Assembly: GCA_034436155.1 (NCBI GenBank)
Contig: DAOTVP010000110.1
Location: forward strand, 1-64,000
Direction: 5' to 3'
Length of the DNA: 64,000 nt
Source: GCA-2794515 sp034436155
GTDB lineage: Bacteria > Chloroflexota > Anaerolineae > Aggregatilineales > Phototrophicaceae
The first letter of the stretch is position 1, and every line of letters starts with the position of its first letter. The position numbers were made by a program, and so were the translations under genes. Shown here in pieces: positions 34,871 through 42,579 of this stretch. A model generated the notes under the pieces. That model did not search any database. It had not been told where the DNA came from and saw only the letters and a program-made list of their open reading frames with translations.

Positions 34871-36370
34871 ATGGAACAGTATCAAAAATTAATGCAACAT
34901 ATGGCAAAAATCCAAGCCCTTCGCGCCTCATCTAGCGTCTTGGAATGGGATTTAGAAGTGAACATGCCACCACAAGGGGCGAATGGTCGTGGCGAACATA
35001 TATCGGTTTTGCAAGAACTCGCACACGAATTTTTTACATCCGATGAAACAGGGAAGCTCATCCAAGCCGCCCAAACCGAAGTCGCGGGGTTGCCTTACGA
35101 CTCAGACGAAGCCAGCATGATTCGCATCATCGCCCAAGATTATGAAGACGACATCAAACTACCGTCTGAATTTGTGGCAGAAATGTCATTGGCAACCACC
35201 AAGGCGCATCACACATGGGCAAAAGCCCGCGCCGATAACAATTTTAGCGCCTTTGTCGCCGATTTAGAACGCATCATGGAACTCAAGCGCCAAGAAGCCG
35301 AATATCGGGGTTATACGCATAACCCGTATGATGCCCTATTGAGTGGGTATGATAAAGGCATCAACACCGAGATGGTCAAAGCGATTTTCGATGAGCATAA
35401 ACCGCAATTGGTCTCGCTCATCGCCGACATCAGCAAAGTCGCGGATCGTGTGAATGATAAGCTGGTGCGCGGGTCATTCCCTATAGATGCCCAACGCCAA
35501 TTTGCATTGTTCGTCCTCAAACAAATCGGCTTCGATTTTGAGCGCGGGCGGTTGGATGTGGCGGTGCATCCGTTTGCCATCAACTTTTCGCGGGATGATG
35601 TGCGCCTGACCACTCGTTATCATGACGATTGGCTCAATCCCGCCCTATTCGGCAGTATGCACGAGGCGGGTCATGGCATGTATGAGCAAGGGGTCGCGCC
35701 GATTTTAGACCGCACCGCCATCGGCACAGGCACATCGTTGAGCGTCCACGAATCACAATCGCGCCTCTGGGAAAATATCGTTGGGCGGAGCAAGGGGTTC
35801 TGGAAATGGGCGCTCCCGCATTTTAAGACCTACTTCCCTCACATGACTCACGTCACGGTGGATGAGATGTACAAAGCGATTAACAAAGTGGAACGCTCTT
35901 TCATCCGCGTTGAAGCCGATGAAGCCACGTATAACCTGCATATCATGTTACGCTTTGAACTCGAAAATGACCTGCTCAATGGGCGCGTGGCGGTGAAAGA
36001 TTTACCGCGTGAATGGAATGGTCGCTTTGAGCAATTTTTCGGGATTGTGCCACCCACCGATGCGCTCGGCGTGTTACAAGATGTGCATTGGTCGGCGGGC
36101 TTGGTCGGATATTTCCCCACCTACGCGCTCGGCAATTTGCTCTCGGTGCAATATTACGAGGCGGCGCTCAAGGCGCATCCGCAAATCCCTGACGAAATCG
36201 AAAATGGCAAATTCGATACGCTGTTGACATGGCTCCAGACCAATATCCACCAACACGGGCGCAAATTCAACACCGATGAATTAACCCGCCGTGTGACAGG
36301 TGAAGGCATGAGTTCCGCGCCGTATATCGGCTACTTACAACGCAAATTCGGCGAGGTGTACGGGCTATAG
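34871..36370 (+). CDS. Carboxypeptidase M32 (carboxypeptidase Taq family)
   Basis: This 499-residue cytosolic zinc metallocarboxypeptidase has the HEAGH zinc motif at 264-268 and the Glu ligand at about 294 in HESQSRLWENIVGRSKGFW. Residues after that (VEADEATYNLHIMLRFELE) form the conserved substrate region. Length and order are normal for the family, which removes C-terminal residues from peptides. AAAGGA lies ten bases before the start. It is divergent from the epimerase gene. Confidence 0.93.
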   Translation: MEQYQKLMQHMAKIQALRASSSVLEWDLEVNMPPQGANGRGEHISVLQELAHEFFTSDETGKLIQAAQTEVAGLPYDSDEASMIRIIAQDYEDDIKLPSEFVAEMSLATTKAHHTWAKARADNNFSAFVADLERIMELKRQEAEYRGYTHNPYDALLSGYDKGINTEMVKAIFDEHKPQLVSLIADISKVADRVNDKLVRGSFPIDAQRQFALFVLKQIGFDFERGRLDVAVHPFAINFSRDDVRLTTRYHDDWLNPALFGSMHEAGHGMYEQGVAPILDRTAIGTGTSLSVHESQSRLWENIVGRSKGFWKWALPHFKTYFPHMTHVTVDEMYKAINKVERSFIRVEADEATYNLHIMLRFELENDLLNGRVAVKDLPREWNGRFEQFFGIVPPTDALGVLQDVHWSAGLVGYFPTYALGNLLSVQYYEAALKAHPQIPDEIENGKFDTLLTWLQTNIHQHGRKFNTDELTRRVTGEGMSSAPYIGYLQRKFGEVYGL

Positions 36371-36391
36371 AACGATATACATAGCCAATTA

Positions 36392-36486
36392 GGGACGATA
36401 CGCGCTTCGCGCTAATCGTCCCCTACAGGTGCGAAAATTATTGTATTTGTAGGGGCGGGCGGATTAGCGATAGCGTATATCAGCCC
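36392..36486. repeat. Intergenic paired-hairpin repeat, copy D
   Basis: Hairpin 1 (36392-36422) has GGGACGAT/ATCGTCCC arms, an inner GCGC/GCGC stem and loop TTC. Hairpin 2 (36457-36486) has GGGCGGAT/ATCAGCCC (one mismatch) around TAGCGATAGCGTAT. After it, the segment near 36540 (AAAATGGCATATTTA) matches one near 100 beside copy A, so the repeated unit may extend further. Confidence 0.8.
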
Positions 36487-36603
36487 TAAAAATTCACAAT
36501 CTCCAAAATATATATCCATCTGCCCTATGATAAGGCAAAATGGCATATTTATCCCCAAAATCCGCTATAATTAAAAATAGATGATTTATCAGGAGACGAT
36601 CTG

Positions 36604-37173
36604 ATGGTATTTGATGCACAAAAAATCATGACGGGTACAGAATTTGAACACTGGGTTGATGAACAAAATAATCCAGATGCTATTTTTGAACTCATTGGTG
36701 GGGAGATATTTCAAATGCCTTCAAATGGATATTCATCTATGATTGCAACACGCATTATTATTCGGATTGGCATTTATTTGTTGCAGAATGATATTGGCTA
36801 TCTGACCACAGAAGCGGGCGGTTACAAAATCGGCGAAGAACGCTATGTACCTGATGTGGCATTTGTAACCTATCAAAAACAAAAAGAACCTAATAAACAC
36901 GGCTATAATGATGTCATCCCCGATTTAGCCGTAGAAGTCGTATCGGATACGATGAATAAGCGGGAATGGAACGCGCTCATCCGCAAAATTACGGGCTATC
37001 TCAATGCTGGCGTGATGGTTTGGGTGGTAGACCCCGACGAAAAAACCATCGAAGTGCATCAATATGGTGCGGATGTCAAAATTTATACTGTCAACGATAC
37101 GCTCACTGTCCCTACCCTGTTGCCCAATTTTGAACTGCCCCTAAAAGAGATTTTTGTCACAAAATCGGACTGA
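36604..37173 (+). CDS. Uma2-family putative endonuclease, copy 2
   Basis: The 189-residue protein has the Uma2 elements YVPDVAF, DLAVEVVSDT, the Lys in RKITGYLNAG and VMVWVVD, so all the visible conserved residues are present. The start has CAGGAG upstream. It is followed by a promoter and the SWIM-like gene, and the third Uma2 copy lies on the far side of the kinase gene, so two copies bracket that pair. Confidence 0.85.
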   Translation: MVFDAQKIMTGTEFEHWVDEQNNPDAIFELIGGEIFQMPSNGYSSMIATRIIIRIGIYLLQNDIGYLTTEAGGYKIGEERYVPDVAFVTYQKQKEPNKHGYNDVIPDLAVEVVSDTMNKREWNALIRKITGYLNAGVMVWVVDPDEKTIEVHQYGADVKIYTVNDTLTVPTLLPNFELPLKEIFVTKSD

Positions 37174-37183
37174 TAATGCTCAT

Positions 37184-37212
37184 TTGACACTCCCTTAAAA
37201 GCGCGTTAAACT
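37184..37212 (+). promoter_or_regulatory. Strong sigma-70-type promoter before the leader ORF
   Basis: A perfect TTGACA at 37184-37189 is followed after 17 bases by TAAACT at 37207-37212. Transcription should start near 37220. A short ORF and a terminator lie between it and the gene at 37378. Confidence 0.7.
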
Positions 37213-37244
37213 ATGGGTATTAATCAGAAAATAAAAGGATTTGA

Positions 37245-37298
37245 GTGACCGAGATGAATCTGAAAATATCTCTCATATCTCACCAAAAATTGCCTTAA
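37245..37298 (+). CDS. Possible 17-codon leader peptide
   Basis: A GTG start with AAAGGA seven bases upstream opens a 17-codon frame (MTEMNLKISLISHQKLP), whose TAA overlaps the first bases of the terminator stem. It contains no run of one amino acid that would suggest a classical attenuator, so whether it is translated or regulatory is unclear. Confidence 0.4.
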   Translation: MTEMNLKISLISHQKLP

Positions 37299-37331
37299 AA
37301 CACGCTGGCGCAACCATGCCGCGTGTTTTTT
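37297..37331 (+). terminator. Rho-independent terminator in the leader of the 37378 gene
   Basis: AAAACACGC pairs with GCGTGTTTT, with an additional GGC/GCC pairing inside, and T residues follow to 37331. It lies between the promoter at 37184 and the gene at 37378, so it could end a short transcript or act as an attenuator. Confidence 0.75.
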
Positions 37332-37377
37332 CGTTTTATTACAGACAGTTACCAAAGTATAAAGGAGAAAATCTATC

Positions 37378-37893
37378 ATGGATTACAGTTTAATCGGCAA
37401 AATCCAAAAAGCCAAACAATATGCAGAAGAACCGGAGCGCGTTACGTTTGTCAGTTTTAAGGTCGAATTTAAGGGTGATAACGATACCTATACCGTCACC
37501 CTCAGCCCCGAAGGGTGGCAGTGTTCCAGCTCTGGCTTTCGGCGGTATGGCATCTCGCCACAAATTATGGCGATGGAGCGCATGTTCAGCCCGATGCTCA
37601 AACGGGAACCCCTGCATTATGCCGATGGTCAAAATGTGGTGAGCGATGTCGAAAAAGCCAGTCGCTACGCCAAAGAACCGAGTCGGGTACGCTTTTTGGC
37701 ATTTGAAGCCGATTTCAGAGGCGACCATGATACCTATCGTATCACCTATGAAGATGGCAAGTGGGATTGCAATAATCCCTATTTTCAATCGCACGGCATT
37801 TGTAGCCACACGATGGCGATGGAACGCCTGCTCGATGGCATGGTGAAGCCCGTCTCATTGCAACACGATATTCCCGAAGCGGAAGAACTCTAA
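37378..37893 (+). CDS. Tandem SWIM-like domain protein
   Basis: The 171-residue protein is an internal duplication: residues about 8-74 and 92-156 align, each with a VxFxxFxxxFxGDxDTY beta segment, a W-x-C and a MAMER helix. The second copy has C131, C142 and H144 (C-x10-C-x-H), which resembles a SWIM zinc site with three of four ligands. The first copy keeps only C49 and has SPQ in place of CSH. SWIM domains bind DNA or proteins. AAAGGAG lies well placed before the ATG. It is followed by a terminator and then the intact kinase/NB-ARC gene. Confidence 0.65.
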   Translation: MDYSLIGKIQKAKQYAEEPERVTFVSFKVEFKGDNDTYTVTLSPEGWQCSSSGFRRYGISPQIMAMERMFSPMLKREPLHYADGQNVVSDVEKASRYAKEPSRVRFLAFEADFRGDHDTYRITYEDGKWDCNNPYFQSHGICSHTMAMERLLDGMVKPVSLQHDIPEAEEL

Positions 37894-37924
37894 TCCGATT
37901 CAAAAATACCCATCCTATTCTCAG

Positions 37925-37951
37925 AAAAGGCGATGCAACATCGCCTTTTTT
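37925..37951 (+). terminator. Rho-independent terminator after the SWIM-like gene
   Basis: AAAAGGCGATG pairs with CATCGCCTTTT across a CAA loop, and T residues follow. It separates the SWIM-like gene from the kinase gene. Confidence 0.88.
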
Positions 37952-38058
37952 CATTCCGTATAAGAAATGTATAGATATTTTATGAAAAGCGAAAGGTTTG
38001 GCTGAAATTTGCGTCATAATAAAGAGATGTAGCGCACATCAGCACAAGGAAGTAACAG

Positions 38059-41000
38059 ATGCACATTGGCAATAGATACAAAATCGAAAAACAAATCGGT
38101 GTTGGGGGCATGGGAACAGTGTTCAAAGGCACAGATACCCAAACAGGCGCGACAGTGGCAATCAAACACCTCAAACCCGACATTTTACGCGCCGACCCGC
38201 ACCAACTTGACCGATTCATCCGCGAGGGCGAATTATTGCGCCAACTCAATCATCCCAATATCGTCAAGATGTTAGATGCCATCGATCACGGAGACGATCA
38301 TTATCTCATCATGGAATATGTGGCGGGTGGCTCGTTGCATGATGTGTTACAAAAAACACCTCAACTGAGTATCCAACGGGTACTGTATACGGCGCTGGAT
38401 GTGGCGGATGCGCTCACACGGGCGCATCGGCTCAATGTGTTACACCGCGATATTAAGCCCGCCAACGTGTTGCTCGATGCCGATGGCACACCACGCCTGA
38501 CCGATTTCGGCATGGCACGCTCTGGCAATGTCAATATCACCGAAGAAGGTACGATTGTCGGCACATTGGCGTATCTCAGTCCTGAAGCCCTAACGGGCGG
38601 TGATGTGGATGAACGCAGTGATATTTGGGCATTCGGCATCATGCTGTTTGAGATGCTGGCGGGTGAACGTCCATTTATGCAAGTCAGCGCGGGGCAACTC
38701 ATCCATGCGATTCTCACCGCGCCAATTCCCGATTTAGAAACGATTCGGAACGATGTGCCTGTGGCATTGGTAGACCTCATCAACCGAATGCTCAAACGGG
38801 ATGTGCAAGCGCGTATCCCCAGTGTACGCCTGATTGGGGCGGAACTCGAAGCGATTATTCGCGGTGGCACAACATCGGTGCAGTATGTCCCTAATATGGA
38901 GGATACCGATAGGTTTGATAGCGACAATTTCACGCCCATTGAGCCTATCACCAGTCGAATCACCCCGCCCAATAATTTGCCCAACCAACCGACCGCTTTT
39001 GTCGGACGTGAGGATGAAATCGAAGCGATTGAAAAATTGGTGAATCAAGATGCGAACCGCCTCATTACGTTGGCAGGTGTTGGCGGAATTGGCAAAACAC
39101 GCCTCGCGTTAGCCGTTGCAGAACGATTCGTCCGCCCCACACATACCACCTCCATGCACAACCTCGTTTTTTCAGACGGGGTGTATTTTGTGCCGTTGGC
39201 ATCGGTAGATCACGAAGAGGCGCTCATCAAAACTATCGCCGATCACACGCTGATGACCTTTGCAGGCACAGACCCCGCACGGGTGCAATTGCTCCATTAT
39301 TTATCTGAAAAGAAAATGCTCATCGTCCTCGACAATTTTGAGCATCTCACCGCCCACGCCGATTTATTGGCGGATATGCTCAAATCTGCGCCGAACATCA
39401 AATTATTGGTGACATCGCGCGAATTATTGCGTTTACGCGGGGAACAACTGTATGAAGTCCCGCCGTTACACATCCCCAATCCGCGCCAATCGGTAGATGA
39501 AATCGCAAGTTATTGCGCCACAAAACTATTCGTGCAATCGGCGAAACGGGTGATGCCCGATTTTGAATTGGATGAGCAAACCGCGCCTTATGTGGCAAAA
39601 ATTTGTAATTTTGTCGGCGGGTTGCCACTGGGGATAGAACTCTCGGCTTCGTGGTTGGAAATGTTGCCCATCGAAGAAATTTCGGCTGAAATCGAAAAAA
39701 GCCTCGACTTTTTAGAGACCGATTTGCGCGATGTGCCAGAACGCCAACGCAGTTTACGCGCCGTGTTTGAATATTCGTGGAATTTGCTCAAAGACGATGA
39801 ACGCGAAGCCTTCACCAAATTATCCATCTTCAAAGGTGGGTTCGAGCGCGAAGCGGCGCATAAAATCGCAGGTGCATCGTTACGCGCATTGACCAGTTTG
39901 GTCAATAAATCGCTCATCCAACGCTATCCGAATGGGCGCTACGGTTTGAATAAAGTCTTGCGTCAATATGCCGAAGAAATCCTGAACAATCGCGGTGATG
40001 CTCAAGCCGTTAAAGAGGCTCATGCCTTGTATTATGGCGAATTGCTGGTCAAACTCACGCCTCTTTTCAACACGCTCAAAGAAAAGACCGCCATTGAATT
40101 GATGGATAGCGAATGGGAAAACATCCGCGAGGCGCTGAATAATGCGATGGATATGGGTGCGTGTGACGAGATTGATAAAATTTCGTATCCGTTGCTCATG
40201 TATTACATCAATCGCAGTTTATTCCGCGAAGGCGCAGATGTTTTTGATCGTCTGGCGGGGATGATTAAAAATCATCAGGGCGAAAATGAGATGTTCTGGC
40301 GCACGCGGGTGTTTCAGGCATGGTTACTGAGTCGTATAGGAAATTATGCCGAAGCATGGGATTATAGCGCCCCCGCCGAAGCGTATTTCAAGCAACATAA
40401 CATCACCATCGAAATGAGCGAGACGCTCAACATGCTCAGTTATATCAAGATGATGCAAGGCGATTACGCCGCATCGGTGGCGTATGCCAAAGAAGCCCTG
40501 AGTTATGCACCACAATCGCGCCAAGAGCAAATGGCATGGTATATGTCGAATGGCAATTGGGGCTATGCCGAATTTTTGCGTGGCAATCAACAACAAGCCC
40601 TACAAATTTACGAAGAGATTGTCTCGCGGATGCGCCAATTGCAAGATTATTCACCCAACGGCATGGGTTACATGCTCAATAACTTGGGCGAAATTTTGCG
40701 CGGATTAGGTCGTATGGATGAAGCACTGGCATTATTCCAAGAGGCATATGCCATCTTCGAGGCGAATAACATCAAACGGGGTATGGCATTCACACTGAAT
40801 AACATCGGCGGGATTCAAATCGCCAAAGAGGATGTCGCCGTTGCCCAATCGTACTATCAACGGGCATACGATTTACATAAAGAGATTGGCGACCTCAACG
40901 GTTTGGCACATTCTATTTCGGCGCTGGGCAATAACGAGATGTTTTTGGGTCATGCGAAAGAGGCGAAAATGTATTTCGATAAAAGCCTCTCGATTCGCAA

Positions 41001-41658
41001 GAAAATCGGTGAACGGCGAGGCATTGCCGATTCGCTGAACGATTTAGGACGTGTGTATGCGCTGATGGGCGATTTTTCTGCCTCGCTCAAGCATTTTCGA
41101 GAAGCAGAGGCGATTTACCGCGATATTCAAGAACTCGATGGATTAAGTGGCGCGTTGGTGAACGTTGCCTCTGCCCAAGCGATTTTGGGGCAAATAAACG
41201 ATGCCTACCAAACCTTAAATGAAGTGACTAAACTCAATGAACGACTCAATAGCACATTCTCGCATTTGGTGGTCGTATTTTTGAGCGCGGAACTCGCCAT
41301 TTTAGAAAATCGCCTCGAAGATGCCGAAAAGCTAACACGCAATTTACTCGCTGAATATCGCAATGAACTGAGTTTCACCATCCATTTGCTCATCTTAGGG
41401 CAAAAAGCCGAAATTTTGGCGAAACAGGGCGATCTAGAGGGGGCTTTGCAAATCTTATTGGTGTTCCGCGCTAATGGCGATAAAGCACAAGGCTTTTTGC
41501 GGATGTTCGCGCCGTTTGTGATGGATCAAATCGAGAAATTAGAGGCAAATCTGACGAAAAACATGCCATCCGAAGTGCGTAGCCGTATCGAGAAAACACT
41601 CAATACACAAACAGTAGAGAGTCTGATGGAAAAATATTATGGCGCGAATGTGCGCTAA
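38059..41658 (+). CDS. Ser/Thr kinase fused to NB-ARC ATPase and TPR repeats (PknK-like STAND protein)
   Basis: The 1199-residue protein begins with a Hanks-type kinase (GVGGMG loop, VAIKH Lys, HRDIKP at 129-134, DFG at 149-151). An NB-ARC ATPase follows with GGIGKT at 342-347 and MLIVLDNFEHL, then ELSASWLEML and a winged-helix part. The remainder, about 600 residues, is TPR-like helices (LGRMDEALALFQEAYAIFE is a clear unit). This is the architecture of mycobacterial PknK. It is probably cytoplasmic, since I see no membrane span. It likely couples a ligand bound by the TPRs to kinase output; this is inference. AAGGAA precedes the ATG. Confidence 0.9.
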   Translation: MHIGNRYKIEKQIGVGGMGTVFKGTDTQTGATVAIKHLKPDILRADPHQLDRFIREGELLRQLNHPNIVKMLDAIDHGDDHYLIMEYVAGGSLHDVLQKTPQLSIQRVLYTALDVADALTRAHRLNVLHRDIKPANVLLDADGTPRLTDFGMARSGNVNITEEGTIVGTLAYLSPEALTGGDVDERSDIWAFGIMLFEMLAGERPFMQVSAGQLIHAILTAPIPDLETIRNDVPVALVDLINRMLKRDVQARIPSVRLIGAELEAIIRGGTTSVQYVPNMEDTDRFDSDNFTPIEPITSRITPPNNLPNQPTAFVGREDEIEAIEKLVNQDANRLITLAGVGGIGKTRLALAVAERFVRPTHTTSMHNLVFSDGVYFVPLASVDHEEALIKTIADHTLMTFAGTDPARVQLLHYLSEKKMLIVLDNFEHLTAHADLLADMLKSAPNIKLLVTSRELLRLRGEQLYEVPPLHIPNPRQSVDEIASYCATKLFVQSAKRVMPDFELDEQTAPYVAKICNFVGGLPLGIELSASWLEMLPIEEISAEIEKSLDFLETDLRDVPERQRSLRAVFEYSWNLLKDDEREAFTKLSIFKGGFEREAAHKIAGASLRALTSLVNKSLIQRYPNGRYGLNKVLRQYAEEILNNRGDAQAVKEAHALYYGELLVKLTPLFNTLKEKTAIELMDSEWENIREALNNAMDMGACDEIDKISYPLLMYYINRSLFREGADVFDRLAGMIKNHQGENEMFWRTRVFQAWLLSRIGNYAEAWDYSAPAEAYFKQHNITIEMSETLNMLSYIKMMQGDYAASVAYAKEALSYAPQSRQEQMAWYMSNGNWGYAEFLRGNQQQALQIYEEIVSRMRQLQDYSPNGMGYMLNNLGEILRGLGRMDEALALFQEAYAIFEANNIKRGMAFTLNNIGGIQIAKEDVAVAQSYYQRAYDLHKEIGDLNGLAHSISALGNNEMFLGHAKEAKMYFDKSLSIRKKIGERRGIADSLNDLGRVYALMGDFSASLKHFREAEAIYRDIQELDGLSGALVNVASAQAILGQINDAYQTLNEVTKLNERLNSTFSHLVVVFLSAELAILENRLEDAEKLTRNLLAEYRNELSFTIHLLILGQKAEILAKQGDLEGALQILLVFRANGDKAQGFLRMFAPFVMDQIEKLEANLTKNMPSEVRSRIEKTLNTQTVESLMEKYYGANVR

Positions 41659-42221
41659 CTAAAAATATCAGCCACCTTGAGGCGGAAGTTTGGAAACAGG
41701 CTTTCCGCCTCTAACACATCGTCTACGCCGAGCGTTTTTGCCTCTTTATCCCGTTGATACACATCCACCGTTTTTTCATCGGTATCCACCACCCAAACAA
41801 TCACACCCGCATTGAGATAGCTGGCGATTTTCTTCAATAACTTTTTCCATTCGGTGCTGTTATCAGTATTCGATACGACCTCTATGGCTAATTCAGGTGG
41901 CAAAACATTATATCCATGTGAGGATAATTCAGCGTGCTTGGCATAAGAGATATAACCAACATCTGGCACAAATCGGTCATCACCGACTTTATAACCACCA
42001 TCTGCACCCGTTAAATGACCGAGATTGTTTTGCAACAAATACACACCCAATAAGACCCCAATTCGCATCCCAATTTTAGACGCATACGGATTCGAAGCCA
42101 CCTCATAGAGCTCCCCATGAATATATTCATATTGAATATCAGTTGTATTGCCAATCTCGTCTATCCATGCGTCAAATTCGACCGCCGTCATGGTCTTTTT
42201 CGATTGCATTTCTAAGGTCAT
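41655..42221 (-). CDS. Uma2-family putative endonuclease, copy 3
   Basis: The 188-residue protein has FVPDVGYIS, ELAIEVVSNT, the Lys in KKIASYLNAG and VIVWVVD, so the visible Uma2 core is intact. Its stop overlaps the last bases of the convergent kinase gene by four bases. Compared with copy 2 it is the same length and shares most conserved segments, so the copies are paralogues. Confidence 0.84.
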   Translation of the reverse strand: MTLEMQSKKTMTAVEFDAWIDEIGNTTDIQYEYIHGELYEVASNPYASKIGMRIGVLLGVYLLQNNLGHLTGADGGYKVGDDRFVPDVGYISYAKHAELSSHGYNVLPPELAIEVVSNTDNSTEWKKLLKKIASYLNAGVIVWVVDTDEKTVDVYQRDKEAKTLGVDDVLEAESLFPNFRLKVADIFS

Positions 42222-42257
42222 CGAAACTTTCCCTCATCAACTATTTTTATCAGTATA

Positions 42258-42449
42258 TCACACCAGCCCCAACTCCACGACATGCTCGGTGGCGATGTGT
42301 TCCAGCGCAATCAAGCATACACTCCACCCCACACAAATATTCGGGATGAGGTCGCCTGTGTTCAGGCGCTTGCGCCAGAGTTTGGTGCGTTCTAATCGTT
42401 CCGCATTCAACAAGGCGGGATTGGTGAATATCTCATAAATAAATCCAAT
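42258..42449 (-). pseudogene. Possible C-terminal gene remnant without a start codon
   Basis: A 63-codon open frame with coding-like codon use (ending EHVVELGLV) has no ATG, GTG or ribosome site at its 5' end, where a TGA precedes it. TTG codons inside are the only starts. It is most likely the tail of a decayed gene. It lies in the otherwise gene-free stretch 42222-42579, which also holds the terminator at 42505. Confidence 0.3.
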
Positions 42450-42499
42450 TCAATTATTTCATGTGCATTTTATCATGCTTATAACGTATGTGCTTGTGA

Positions 42500-42533
42500 T
42501 ATAAAAAAGACCCCCATAACACTGGGGGTCTTT
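42500..42533 (-). terminator. Rho-independent terminator of the giant surface-protein gene
   Basis: On the minus strand AAAGACCCCCA pairs with TGGGGGTCTTT across a GTGTTA loop, and T residues follow. It lies about 50 bases after the stop at 42580. Confidence 0.88.
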
Positions 42534-42579
42534 GTATTGCTGGTCTAACATCAGGGGGATTGCTCCCCCCTATTTAGAA

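Noticed and set aside
25382..42221. A complete restriction or phage-defence island around the Uma2, SbcC and STAND genes
   Set aside because: No methylase partner, toxin pair, helicase-nuclease set or known defence core is adjacent. Terminators and promoters split the genes into separate units, so the idea remains speculative.
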